A stretch of 64,000 bases of DNA from Rhizobium sp. SL86 (lineage in GTDB: Bacteria; Pseudomonadota; Alphaproteobacteria; Rhizobiales; Rhizobiaceae), in contig NZ_JAPPRJ010000002.1 in NCBI RefSeq assembly GCF_026672545.1, positions 62,001 to 126,000 of the forward strand. Direction: 5' to 3'. How positions within the stretch are numbered: position 1 is the first letter of the stretch; every line of letters starts with the position of its first letter. The notes below the pieces were generated by a model that saw only the letters and a list, made by a program, of their open reading frames with translations, did not search any database and had not been told where the DNA came from. The translations under genes were made by a program, and so were the position numbers. Below are positions 1 to 8,138 of the stretch, in pieces.

Positions 1-2
1 CG

Positions 3-935
3 GGGCTCGCCGTCGTGGCCTTCATCGGACCGGCACCGCTGCTGCCCGTAATGGTCGTACTCTTTGCTGTGGCCATCGTCACCTCGACAGTCGATATTGC
101 CTGCGACGGCTATGCGGTCGAGACGCTTGCGGAGCGCCATCATGGATGGGGCAACGCCGCCCAGGTCGGCGGCTCCTATCTGGGCTCGGCGATCGGGGCC
201 GGGCTGTTCCTGGTGCTGGTTGCCCGAACGGGCTGGACCGCTGCAACAGTTGTGATGGCGCTGACGGTGGTGGCGCTGAGCTTGCCCTTCGTTTTGGGGC
301 CTGCCCAGCGGTCGATGCCGGTGAACCGGACCCATACGCCATCTCTGAAAGCGGCACTGTCCAGACGGGAAGTACAAAATGCCATCTTGATTGCTGCCGT
401 CTTCTCAGCCTCGCAACGCTGGGGCCTTTCGATGCTGGGCCCTTTCCTCATTGATCAGGGGCTCGATCTCGCGACGATCGGTGCGCTCAATGGCATAGGC
501 TCCATGATCGTGGGCGTTGGCTGCGCCCTGTTCGGCGGAGCTTTGGTACGATGGTGCGGCGCAACGACCGTGCTGTTGCTTGCCATCGGCTTTCAGGCCG
601 CAATGCTGATCGGCTTTGCCGTCGGCGATGCGTCGGGCCATATTCCGCGATCGCTATTGATGGCCGCGGCAGTTGTCAGCTCTTCGGGGATCATGTCCAT
701 CGGCTTCGTCGCCCTCTACGCCCAGTTCATGGGTTGGTCCGATCCGAAACAGGCCGGCATCGACTTCACGATCTTCCAATGCACCGACGGCGTGGTTGCG
801 ATCGCGGGTGGGGTTGGTGCCGGCCGGATCGCTGAACATCTTGGTTATCCGGTCTTCTTCTCGATTGCCGCCGCGGTTTCCCTTGCCGCCGCAGCAGCCA
901 TTGGTCGTCTTGTCCGCCGGCCGAACCATGGCTAA
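3..935 (+). CDS. RhtX/FptX-type MFS siderophore permease, 5' end missing
   Basis: The reading frame is open from base 3, so the N terminus lies outside the window; the stop is TAA at 933-935. About 310 residues remain, almost all hydrophobic helices. A motif reading STVDIACDGYAVE sits near the visible start, a hallmark of the AmpG-like RhtX/FptX permeases that carry ferri-siderophores (rhizobactin 1021, pyochelin) across the inner membrane. The C-terminal part matches the permease at 22086-23342 in layout, for example LYAQFMGWSDPKQAGIDF here against LYAAMMNWCNPDQTATDF there. The neighbour to the left, probably a receptor or regulator, is not visible. Family assignment is solid; the substrate is unknown. 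Confidence 0.8.
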   Translation, partial: GLAVVAFIGPAPLLPVMVVLFAVAIVTSTVDIACDGYAVETLAERHHGWGNAAQVGGSYLGSAIGAGLFLVLVARTGWTAATVVMALTVVALSLPFVLGPAQRSMPVNRTHTPSLKAALSRREVQNAILIAAVFSASQRWGLSMLGPFLIDQGLDLATIGALNGIGSMIVGVGCALFGGALVRWCGATTVLLLAIGFQAAMLIGFAVGDASGHIPRSLLMAAAVVSSSGIMSIGFVALYAQFMGWSDPKQAGIDFTIFQCTDGVVAIAGGVGAGRIAEHLGYPVFFSIAAAVSLAAAAAIGRLVRRPNHG

Positions 936-1408
936 CCCGGATAAATGAAATCTCTAGCTGACTTCGGCTGACGTTGGGACGACGAGAAGGCCGCCGCAGC
1001 GGATCCACCGCCCGGCTTTCATTGCCCTCAAATCAACCCCAGACTGATAATACGCGCAACGTCACACACCAACCATTCAAGAGCGCCAAGGCCGTGACGC
1101 GCGGCCCCGTCGAGGCTGCTTGATACACGCCGGATCAATAGTCCTGGAGAGACTGTCAGCGGCCCTGCAAATGACCGGTTTCGCCCGAGGAGATCAGCGT
1201 CGCGCCAAATTGGCGGGACTTTCAGCGTCCCTTTATCAATCTGTTGCGATTTTTTCGATAGGGCGGCTGGCTGGCGGCAAGGCATCGGCCTGCCGGAAAC
1301 CGGCGCGCGTATGGTAAGTTTATTCTTACTTATCTGGAAAGCGTCATACGCGCGTCGGACGTTGCGGGCTCTGTGTCGTCACGTTGACAACAGTCCCTGC
1401 AGCGATTT
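936..1408. other. Intergenic stretch between convergent genes, no gene seen
   Basis: This 473-base gap lies downstream of both the permease on the left (plus strand) and the porin-like gene on the right (minus strand). Short open frames on both strands have no recognisable domain or ribosome binding site. Two small symmetric elements are visible: CGCCAA-A-TTGGCG at 1203-1215 and a hairpin GGGAC/GTCCC at 1215-1231, which could end transcription from either side. No mobile-element gene was recognised. Confidence 0.5.
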
Positions 1409-2296
1409 TCAGAACTTCGTTGCGAAGTTGATCCAGAAAATGTCCCCCTGGGGACGATTTTCGGCAACGACATCATGCTGCCACGAAGCGCTGACCTGCA
1501 GGGCGGGGTTGAACGAGTAGCTGACGGACGGACCGATCGCAAAACCCTTGCCCCGGTGTCCGTCGGCCGGCGCGGTGGGGCCGCTGTCGTCCGTCAACTG
1601 CTGGAGATAATAGCCGACAGCGCCGATGCGCCATTTGTCGAAGTTCCAGCCCACGGCATAATCGACGACCAGTTCATTTCCGGTCGTGTAGTTCGTGTCG
1701 GTGTTCTCCGTGTTGAAGATGACACGGGCAACCACACCCAGTTCAAGCCCCTGCGGATCCGAGTAATGATATCCCAAGGCGGGCTGAAACGACCAGTGAT
1801 TGAGGCCGGGACTTGCCGGGTCCTTCACGTCATATTTGCCGGTGGGCGCGGAAATATCCATGCCGACAGAAAACGTGTTGTAGCGATCGGGATGCCAGGT
1901 GACGCCAAGGGTTCCGGTGATGTCGGCAAGGCCGAACTCCTGCGCCGACGTATAGGGAAGCGACAGATCGACGTTTACCAGCGGAACGACCAACTGCGTC
2001 ATGATATGACCACCGGCAAGCTCGATCGGTGTCACGTACAGGAAACGCAGTGTCTCGACAGTGGTCTTGACGTTGAAATCGATCGGCAATTCGTTGCCGT
2101 TGCCGTCGTTCAGGCGACTGGATCGATAATGGTTCGACTGCGACAGGAAATACAGCCCCGGGAATGGCGGAAAGGCGCCGGCAAAGAACTGCGATGCTCC
2201 TGGGCCGTATTGCGTATTGCCGTTTTCCGCCGCCTGGGCGGGACACAGCAGGATCGTGGACAAGCCAAGCGCAAGCCCAAGTGTCTTCATTTGCAT
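1409..2296 (-). CDS. Outer-membrane channel, phenol-degradation MetA/SphA type
   Basis: The 295-residue product has a signal peptide (about residues 1-22, ending CPAQA before AENG). The rest alternates polar and aromatic residues as in a beta barrel, and the last residue is phenylalanine (NFATKF), the usual outer-membrane assembly signal. The pattern fits the 'MetA-pathway of phenol degradation' family, outer-membrane proteins often encoded beside aromatic catabolic genes and presumed to let hydrophobic substrates in. The start is set by GAGGAGG at 2304-2310; ATG at 2296 is seven bases downstream, and ATG at 2299 is also possible. It stands alone on the minus strand upstream of an aromatic catabolic region, which supports a role in substrate entry. 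The exact solute is unknown. Confidence 0.75.
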   Translation of the reverse strand: MQMKTLGLALGLSTILLCPAQAAENGNTQYGPGASQFFAGAFPPFPGLYFLSQSNHYRSSRLNDGNGNELPIDFNVKTTVETLRFLYVTPIELAGGHIMTQLVVPLVNVDLSLPYTSAQEFGLADITGTLGVTWHPDRYNTFSVGMDISAPTGKYDVKDPASPGLNHWSFQPALGYHYSDPQGLELGVVARVIFNTENTDTNYTTGNELVVDYAVGWNFDKWRIGAVGYYLQQLTDDSGPTAPADGHRGKGFAIGPSVSYSFNPALQVSASWQHDVVAENRPQGDIFWINFATKF

Positions 2297-2299
2297 CAT

Positions 2300-3019
2300 T
2301 CATCCTCCTCACATGAACAACGGCGCAAATGTCTGCTAAGGGTGCAACATGGATCATGCGCGGCGCCGCGGGGCGCTGCGTCCGGTTGTTGCCGGCATTT
2401 TGTGATTTCCGTCCCCCTGGCGTCCACCTCGCCACCGGCAGTCTCTGGATTTGCGATCCGAGTTGCCGTTCGTGAGAGCTAGGTAAATTATTGATAATTG
2501 TAAAATTTTTAAATTGAATATCTCGTATTTTCAAAATCTATGGAATAGTTCCTGACTATTGACATCAATATTACCTAAAGTTGATTGCCATTGCGCTCTT
2601 CCATTCTGAAACGCCTTCCATTCACGGGAGTGATACCAGCAATTCAACGATCTCATTTGGCACAAAACACACGAGCGATTAGTCGTTCCTTTCACGGATG
2701 ACGTTCTGCTGCTTGAGGAGCCACGGCAGCGTCCCGCTCATTGCCGACCCAAGCCGGGCCCCTGAACACGGTTTCATCCATTCGAGCCAGAACTGCGTTG
2801 AACAGCAACGCCGCCAAGCTGATGAACCGGCAGCAGCCTTGCGAGACGTTGAAGCGCGCTGCCCGTGGCGTGCGTGAAGCGCAAGCCCAACGCGGCGATG
2901 AGGAGAGCCGCGCCGGCATGACACGCGTCCAGCGATATTTCGGTTGAGGTCCAGGCCCGTCCGGCAGCCGTTGCCGCATGCCTTGCCTCGCCCCTGTCAG
3001 ATGTGAAGAGGAGGAGACA
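2300..3019. other. 720-base intergenic region with an AT-rich promoter zone
   Basis: This gap separates the divergent porin-like gene (minus) and MFS permease (plus). Bases about 2480-2600 are strikingly AT-rich compared with the surrounding high-GC DNA, and a TTGACA hexamer lies near 2558; promoters for one or both genes are likely here. From about 2690 to 2960 the DNA returns to high GC with open frames on both strands, but none has a recognisable domain or a convincing ribosome binding site. No RNA gene was recognised. Confidence 0.5.
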
Positions 3020-4168
3020 ATGCTGACAAAAGAGACGAGTCGGGCCGCGTTGGCGGCACTGGTGATCTGCCACTGTGCGGGCATGCTCGACATGGTCGCA
3101 CTGCCGGTATGGATCGGAGCCCTCGTCGGGCGCTACGATTTCAGTGCGCAGCAAGCCGGCGGGTTGGTCACCCTGTTCATGGGAGGTGCCTTCCTCGCCA
3201 GCCTGGTTCTGGCGCCCCGCTTCAACACTCTGGACCAGCGACGGATAGCAACGGGCAGTTTCGGCATTGCCGGCGCCGCCTTCCTGCTGGCCTCGACGCA
3301 AAGCGGTTTCTGGATCCTCGCGGCTCTGCACCTGGCAGCCGGGCTTGGCGCCGGATCGGCCCTGTCCATGGCGCACGGGACGATGGGAAGAACCGCAAAC
3401 CCGCACCGCACATTTGCGATATCCTTTGCGGCGCTCGGATTTCTGGCCATCATCTTGCTGGCGACATTGCCACAGCTTTTGATCGCCTTTGAGCGTTCCG
3501 TGCTGTTTGTGGTTTTCGGCGGCATCATGGTACTGGCCGCGATCATTGCCGGCCTGATGTTCCGCAACCCGCCCATGGTGGCGGAACAGCTGAAAAAACC
3601 GTTCAACAGGGCGACCTGGCTGACGATTTTCGGCATCGGCATCATGACCTTCAATCAGTCGATGGTGTTCTCCTTCGTTGAAGTCATCGGCACTCTCCGC
3701 GGCTTCGAGCCGGACACGGTTCTGGGTGTCCTGATCGCCCTCGGCTGCATCAACTTTCTTGTTCCGGCGCCGCTTGCCGCCGTCCTGCAGACGAGGGTCT
3801 CCGCACCGCTCATGACGCAGCTGGGGCCGATGATCCAGGCGGCGCTCGCACTTGGCGTGACGACGGCGACGGTCCTGCCGATCTGGGCTCCCTCGGCGGC
3901 CTTCTTCGTGACCACGCAGATCTTCACCCACACCTTCGTCTTCGGGCTTCTGTCACGGCTGGATCCGACCGGGCGCGCAACGGCGGCCACACCGGCAATG
4001 GCCCTGATTGGAGCCGCGAGTGGCCCGTTCGTAGGCGGTGTTCTGGCTCAGAACCTCGGTTATGAAGCCCTTGGAATGGCGGCCGTCGCCGTCAGCCTCT
4101 GCTCGACGTTATGCTTCACCATGGCGCGTTATTCGTCAGGAGCCGTGCAGCCATTGCGGGCCGCATGA
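3020..4168 (+). CDS. MFS transporter, paralogue of the one at 14209-15351
   Basis: The 382-residue inner-membrane protein has about 12 hydrophobic helices. The start at 3020 is chosen because GAGGAGG lies just upstream (3010-3016); an upstream in-frame ATG at 2978 has no such site. It is clearly paralogous to the MFS gene inside the minus-strand catabolic operon. Both carry GMLD(M/L)(V/I)ALPVW(I/V)GALV near the N terminus, SM(A/V)HGTMGRATNPHR-like text in the first half, FMTFNQ(S/A)MVFSFVEVIG in the middle and LDPTGRA near the C terminus. The family transports small organic compounds; here the context suggests uptake or export of an aromatic substrate or intermediate. The AraC regulator begins 95 bases downstream. 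Confidence 0.85.
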   Translation: MLTKETSRAALAALVICHCAGMLDMVALPVWIGALVGRYDFSAQQAGGLVTLFMGGAFLASLVLAPRFNTLDQRRIATGSFGIAGAAFLLASTQSGFWILAALHLAAGLGAGSALSMAHGTMGRTANPHRTFAISFAALGFLAIILLATLPQLLIAFERSVLFVVFGGIMVLAAIIAGLMFRNPPMVAEQLKKPFNRATWLTIFGIGIMTFNQSMVFSFVEVIGTLRGFEPDTVLGVLIALGCINFLVPAPLAAVLQTRVSAPLMTQLGPMIQAALALGVTTATVLPIWAPSAAFFVTTQIFTHTFVFGLLSRLDPTGRATAATPAMALIGAASGPFVGGVLAQNLGYEALGMAAVAVSLCSTLCFTMARYSSGAVQPLRAA

Positions 4169-4263
4169 CCAGCGCGCAGCAGACCCGCATGTTCGCCGCG
4201 TCAGTGTGGTAGGCTGGTCAATGCCCGCCGGATTTCAGCATCCGCCACGGAAAGGAACCCAGA

Positions 4264-5271
4264 ATGGCGAGCGAAGGACTGAGTGCCGTTCTGAGCTCGA
4301 TCAGGGTCTCGGAAAGCGGGCTTGTGACCATGGATCTTTTCGATCCGTGGTCGATCGATATCGACTATGCCAAGCCCATCACGGTCACGGTGGCAAAGGG
4401 CAGGCTCTGGCTGAAGACCGGAGACAAGGCGCCGGAAGTTTTCGAGACCGGTGACAGCTTCGTGCTGCCGCGCGGCATTTCCCGACACCGTTACATCGTC
4501 TCGTCCTCGCCGTCGGCATCCCACTCCATCTCCACCCGACGTCTGGAGGAGATGGGCCGTTTCGAACCCCTGTTGCCGGATCGCCCCGACGTGTCGTTGC
4601 GCCGGCTGGTCTGGGGGCAGCAGGGCGGAGAACAGACGCGTCTGATGTCCTTCACCTTCGACTGGAGTGATCGCAAACTTGGCCCGCTGATCGAGGGCAT
4701 TCCCGAAATCATCCGTCTCAAACGGGCCGAAAACGACGGATTTCTGCGGGATCCGTTTCTCGGACTCGATCTGGAGACGGACGATGCCGGACGGCCGGGT
4801 TTCCAGGCGCTCATCGCGCAACTGGCACAGCTCTTTCTCGTTCAGGCATTTAGAAGTTATGCGTTGCGCCATGCGGCAGGTCACGGCGGGCTGCTGGCCG
4901 CCCTAGCAGACGCCCACCTGTCGCGTGCCCTCAGCGCTATCCACACCAGGCCCGGCGAGCCCTGGTCGCTGGAGAAGCTCGCCACCTGCGCCGGGCTGTC
5001 GCGCTCCCTTTTTGCGCGCCGGTTCCGGGAGGTGACGGGTGTCACACCCATGGGTTACCTGCGGTCCTGGCGCGTCCACATGGCGCGGCGCGCATTACGG
5101 GACGGCGATGCGACTGTTTCGTCCATCGCATTCGACCTCGGTTATCACTCCGAGGCGGCCTTTCGCACGAGTTTCCGCCAGGAAACCGGCCTCAGCCCTC
5201 GCGAATACGCAAAATCGGTTGCCGCGACGGTCTTTGATCCAAGTCACCGCGAGACGGATCAGTCGTTTTAA
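4264..5271 (+). CDS. AraC-family regulator with N-terminal cupin domain
   Basis: The product is 335 residues. The N-terminal half is a cupin-type ligand domain (VAKGRLWLKTGD, then a conserved turn at SFVLPRGISRH). The C-terminal ~100 residues hold two helix-turn-helix units: LATCAGLSRSLFARRF and SSIAFDLGYHSEAAFRTSF, followed by TGLSPREY, the classic AraC signature. A GGAAAGGA ribosome site precedes the ATG. It lies between an MFS gene and the flavoprotein/iron-sulfur oxidase genes, all on the plus strand, so it probably controls that block in response to the substrate. The effector cannot be read from the sequence. Confidence 0.9.
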   Translation: MASEGLSAVLSSIRVSESGLVTMDLFDPWSIDIDYAKPITVTVAKGRLWLKTGDKAPEVFETGDSFVLPRGISRHRYIVSSSPSASHSISTRRLEEMGRFEPLLPDRPDVSLRRLVWGQQGGEQTRLMSFTFDWSDRKLGPLIEGIPEIIRLKRAENDGFLRDPFLGLDLETDDAGRPGFQALIAQLAQLFLVQAFRSYALRHAAGHGGLLAALADAHLSRALSAIHTRPGEPWSLEKLATCAGLSRSLFARRFREVTGVTPMGYLRSWRVHMARRALRDGDATVSSIAFDLGYHSEAAFRTSFRQETGLSPREYAKSVAATVFDPSHRETDQSF

Positions 5272-5355
5272 CAGACGCTACCATACAGCCATGCAGCGCG
5301 AAGACCGCTACCTTCTTCTGGACGCAGTGGAGGCGTCACCTCAGGGAGGAAGTCA

Positions 5356-5394
5356 ATGTTCTTGCGCACCCAATGTCCGGGGGCGGGCCGATGA
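5356..5394 (+). CDS. Possible 12-codon leader coupled to the flavoprotein gene
   Basis: The best ribosome binding site ahead of the oxidase genes, GGGAGGAAG (5344-5352), does not serve the flavoprotein frame. It is placed for the ATG at 5356, which opens a frame of 12 codons (MFLRTQCPGAGR) ending in TGA at 5392-5394. That stop overlaps the in-frame flavoprotein ATG at 5391 as ATGA, the usual geometry of translational coupling. It could be a real leader peptide. Alternatively the G-rich run near 5377-5386 hides a one-base sequencing or natural frameshift, so that translation of the flavoprotein would really begin at 5356. Confidence 0.35.
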   Translation: MFLRTQCPGAGR

Positions 5395-6821
5395 GTGGCC
5401 TGCCGAGCGGCATCAAGGCCGATGTTTCGGCGTCCACCTGCGACGCCTTTTCCACCGATAGCGATACGCGCAGCGGGTTTTCACCTCGCGCCGTCCTCTA
5501 TCCGCAAACACTCGAAGATCTGCGGAAAATCGTCCGCTGGGCAAACGACACCCGAACGCCGCTTGTGCCGGTCTCGTCAACCGGCCCTCGCCGACGGGGT
5601 GATACCGTCCCTCGCGTCAAGGAGGCAGTGGTTGTTGATGTGTCGGGCATGAACCGGCTGGTGCATGCCGACAATCGTGACAGGATCGCGATCATCGAGG
5701 CGGGCGTCGATTTCGGCTCAATCGATGACCTGCTGCGGCCCCATGCTCTGCGCGCATTCCGTCCCCTGATGCCGCGGTCCGGAAAATCGGTGATCGCCAG
5801 CTATCTCGACCGCGAACCGATCATCAACGCCGACGTGCACTGGGATCCCGCCGATCCGTTCGGCGGAACGGCCATCATTTCCGGTGGCGGAGAGCTGACG
5901 CTCAACGGGTCGGCGGCGCTCGAAGGGACACTGCGGGAACAATTGGAACGTGGCCATCGCCACATGGTGACATTCGGTCCCGGCAATGTCGACCTGACCC
6001 GTGTCGTTCAAGGCTCTCAGGGCTCGCTCGGAATCATGGGATGGGCGGCCGTTTATTGCGAGCGTCTGCCGCAGGTCGAGCAGAGTATCTTCCTCTGTTC
6101 GGACACGCTGGCCCCCGTCCTGTCCGCCATGCGCGAGGCCGTCCACCGGCGCATCTGCACGATCGCCTTCGTCACGGACGCCGTACAACTCGCCATGCTT
6201 CTCGGGCTTGGACTGGAGGTCGCCGAAAAGCTGCCGGCCTGGACCTTCTGTGCGACCCTGGCCGGTTACGTTCATGCGCCCGAACGCAAGGTGGCCTGGC
6301 AGAGGGCTGATCTGGAAACGATCGCTGCACGCCACGGCACAAGCGTCACGACAGGTGTGCTCGAAGTTAGTGCGAACGATCTTGCGGAAAAGCTGCGACA
6401 GTCAGGACCGGTGTGCTATCGGGACCTCTGCCTCGGGGCGCACAAGGAGCTGTTCTTCCTGCATCCCATCTCGTCCGTCGGACAGATGATCGAAACGCAG
6501 CAGGAGCACCTTGCGCGCGGTGTCCTCCATGGAAGACCCGTCGGCACCTACATCCAGCCTCTGGCGCAGGGAACATTTGCCCATGTGGAGCGTATCATGC
6601 CCCACGCACCGGATGCAGATGTCGAAAGCGGGTGGCGGGCACTTGCCGAGACCAGCCTGATCGCCGGCGCGTTTTTCAGTCGTCCGCACGGCGTCTCCCG
6701 CGATCTCGCTTTCGTGCGGGACGACGGCAGCGCAGCGCGGATGATCAGCGCGGCAAAGACCCTGCTGGATCCGCACAATCTCATGAATCCCAACCGTTTT
6801 GTCGTTCAGGAGGCAAAATGA
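5391..6821 (+). CDS. FAD-linked oxidase subunit (GlcD/GlcE-like)
   Basis: The product is about 476 residues from ATG 5391 (ATG 5373 is an in-frame alternative; neither has a strong ribosome site of its own). The N-terminal half follows the FAD-binding PCMH fold: YPQTLEDLRKIVRWAN, a nucleotide-binding region near PVSSTGPRRRGDT, and VVQGSQGSLGIMGWA, which resembles the glycine-rich FAD loop. The C terminus has the usual LLDPHNLMNPNRF ending of lactate/glycolate-type oxidases. It overlaps the next gene as ATGA. With the iron-sulfur protein and second flavoprotein that follow, it forms a three-part set like glycolate oxidase GlcD-GlcF-GlcE. Such enzymes oxidise 2-hydroxy acids or aromatic alcohols and pass electrons to the quinone pool; the substrate here is not known. 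Confidence 0.75.
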   Translation: MSGLPSGIKADVSASTCDAFSTDSDTRSGFSPRAVLYPQTLEDLRKIVRWANDTRTPLVPVSSTGPRRRGDTVPRVKEAVVVDVSGMNRLVHADNRDRIAIIEAGVDFGSIDDLLRPHALRAFRPLMPRSGKSVIASYLDREPIINADVHWDPADPFGGTAIISGGGELTLNGSAALEGTLREQLERGHRHMVTFGPGNVDLTRVVQGSQGSLGIMGWAAVYCERLPQVEQSIFLCSDTLAPVLSAMREAVHRRICTIAFVTDAVQLAMLLGLGLEVAEKLPAWTFCATLAGYVHAPERKVAWQRADLETIAARHGTSVTTGVLEVSANDLAEKLRQSGPVCYRDLCLGAHKELFFLHPISSVGQMIETQQEHLARGVLHGRPVGTYIQPLAQGTFAHVERIMPHAPDADVESGWRALAETSLIAGAFFSRPHGVSRDLAFVRDDGSAARMISAAKTLLDPHNLMNPNRFVVQEAK

Positions 6822-8137
6822 TGCCCGGCGGAAATCTTCTTGATCAACGTCTTGCCGCCATGGACCGCTGCACGCGCTGTTCGCAGTGCAAGTTCGTGCC
6901 AGTGCCAAAAAGCCGCGCGCACATGTCGGCCTGTCCCAGCATCGATTTTGTCGAGTATCATGCGGGAAGCGCCAGCGGGCAGTTGATCATGGCCTCTGGC
7001 ATTGCTCATGGCGAAATCGGTTACACACCGGAGCTGCTCGACACCATCAGCGCGTGCACCATGTGCGGCGCCTGCGACACGGCCTGCAAGGTCAACTTCG
7101 CCGAGATCGTCGAGCCACTGGAGGGGCTTTATGCCTTTCGGGCAAGGATTGTCGCCGATGGCCAATCGCCGAAGCGGCATCGCGAGATCATGGAGAGGAT
7201 TGCCGAAACCGGCAATGCGCAGGGACGTGCGCGCAGCGAAAGAGCTAAGTGGGCAACCGGTCTGACCTTCAGCAACAGGGCCGAGGTATTGCTGCATGTG
7301 GGAAGCGTGCTCAGCTACGATATGAGCAAACACCAGAGCCTGCGGACGATCGTTGAGGCCGTGCAAAAGGCAGGTGTCCCATTGGCCTATCTGGGACAGA
7401 ACGAAGGCTCCTGCGGCATGCTGGCCTGGGATCTTGGCTATCATGACCAAGCAAGGACACTTGCCAACGCTTTTGTCCGGCAGGTCCGGCAATCGGGCGC
7501 GAAGACGGTGGTCACCTTCTCCTCGTCGGCGATCTCGGCCTTTCGCAGCATCTATCCGAGAATGGGTATCGATACCGGTGACATCCGCTTCCTGCACTTC
7601 ACCGAATACCTGCTCGAAATGACAGAGATGGGCCGACTGTCACTGAAAAAGGCCTGTGGTCACATCTGGCAGAAGGTGGCTTTTCACGACACGTGCAAAC
7701 TGGGACGCCTGACGGAACCATACCAGCGCGCCGATTATGCGCTCACCAAGGAGATGGGCGGCATCTACACGAGCCGCAGCCCGGAAGCGCTCAACTTTTC
7801 GCGCAACGGAATCTACGAGGCGCCAAGAGCCTTGTTGCGTCAAATGGAGATCGAGGTGGAGGAACTCGAACGCAACCGCGAGTTCAGCTACTGCTGCGGC
7901 GCACAGGGCGGCGTAAAGGAGACAATCCCGGCAGCCGCAAAGATGGCCGCCCGCAACCGTCTGGACGAGTTGAAGGAGACGGAGAGCCAAGTGATGGTCA
8001 GCGCCTGCGGAAATTGTGCGCATCACCTGGGCAAACACACGCGCGCACCGGCAATCGTGGTCGATCTGATCGACATCCTCGCCCCAAGCATCGTGGTCGG
8101 TGCGGCAAACGTGGTTGTCCACGAGAGGGTAGAGTGA
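6818..8137 (+). CDS. Iron-sulfur electron-transfer subunit (GlcF/HdrD-like)
   Basis: The product is 439 residues. The start at 6818 overlaps the previous stop as ATGA and has CAGGAGG upstream. Two ferredoxin-type cysteine clusters lie near the N terminus: CTRCSQC, and CTMCGACDTAC about 65 residues later, likely binding two 4Fe-4S clusters. The C-terminal half has the cysteine-rich CCG-type segments of GlcF, LldE and HdrD: HDTCKLG, SYCCGAQGG and ACGNCAHHLG. It would take electrons from the two flavoprotein subunits and deliver them to the membrane quinone pool. The first cluster is spaced unusually, with the fourth cysteine in MSACPS well after CSQC. Confidence 0.85.
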   Translation: MMPGGNLLDQRLAAMDRCTRCSQCKFVPVPKSRAHMSACPSIDFVEYHAGSASGQLIMASGIAHGEIGYTPELLDTISACTMCGACDTACKVNFAEIVEPLEGLYAFRARIVADGQSPKRHREIMERIAETGNAQGRARSERAKWATGLTFSNRAEVLLHVGSVLSYDMSKHQSLRTIVEAVQKAGVPLAYLGQNEGSCGMLAWDLGYHDQARTLANAFVRQVRQSGAKTVVTFSSSAISAFRSIYPRMGIDTGDIRFLHFTEYLLEMTEMGRLSLKKACGHIWQKVAFHDTCKLGRLTEPYQRADYALTKEMGGIYTSRSPEALNFSRNGIYEAPRALLRQMEIEVEELERNREFSYCCGAQGGVKETIPAAAKMAARNRLDELKETESQVMVSACGNCAHHLGKHTRAPAIVVDLIDILAPSIVVGAANVVVHERVE

Positions 8138-8138
8138 C

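Noticed and set aside
936..1408. Remnant of a transposon or resolvase gene
   Set aside because: Short open frames and small palindromes exist, but no transposase motif, terminal repeats or target duplication could be seen.
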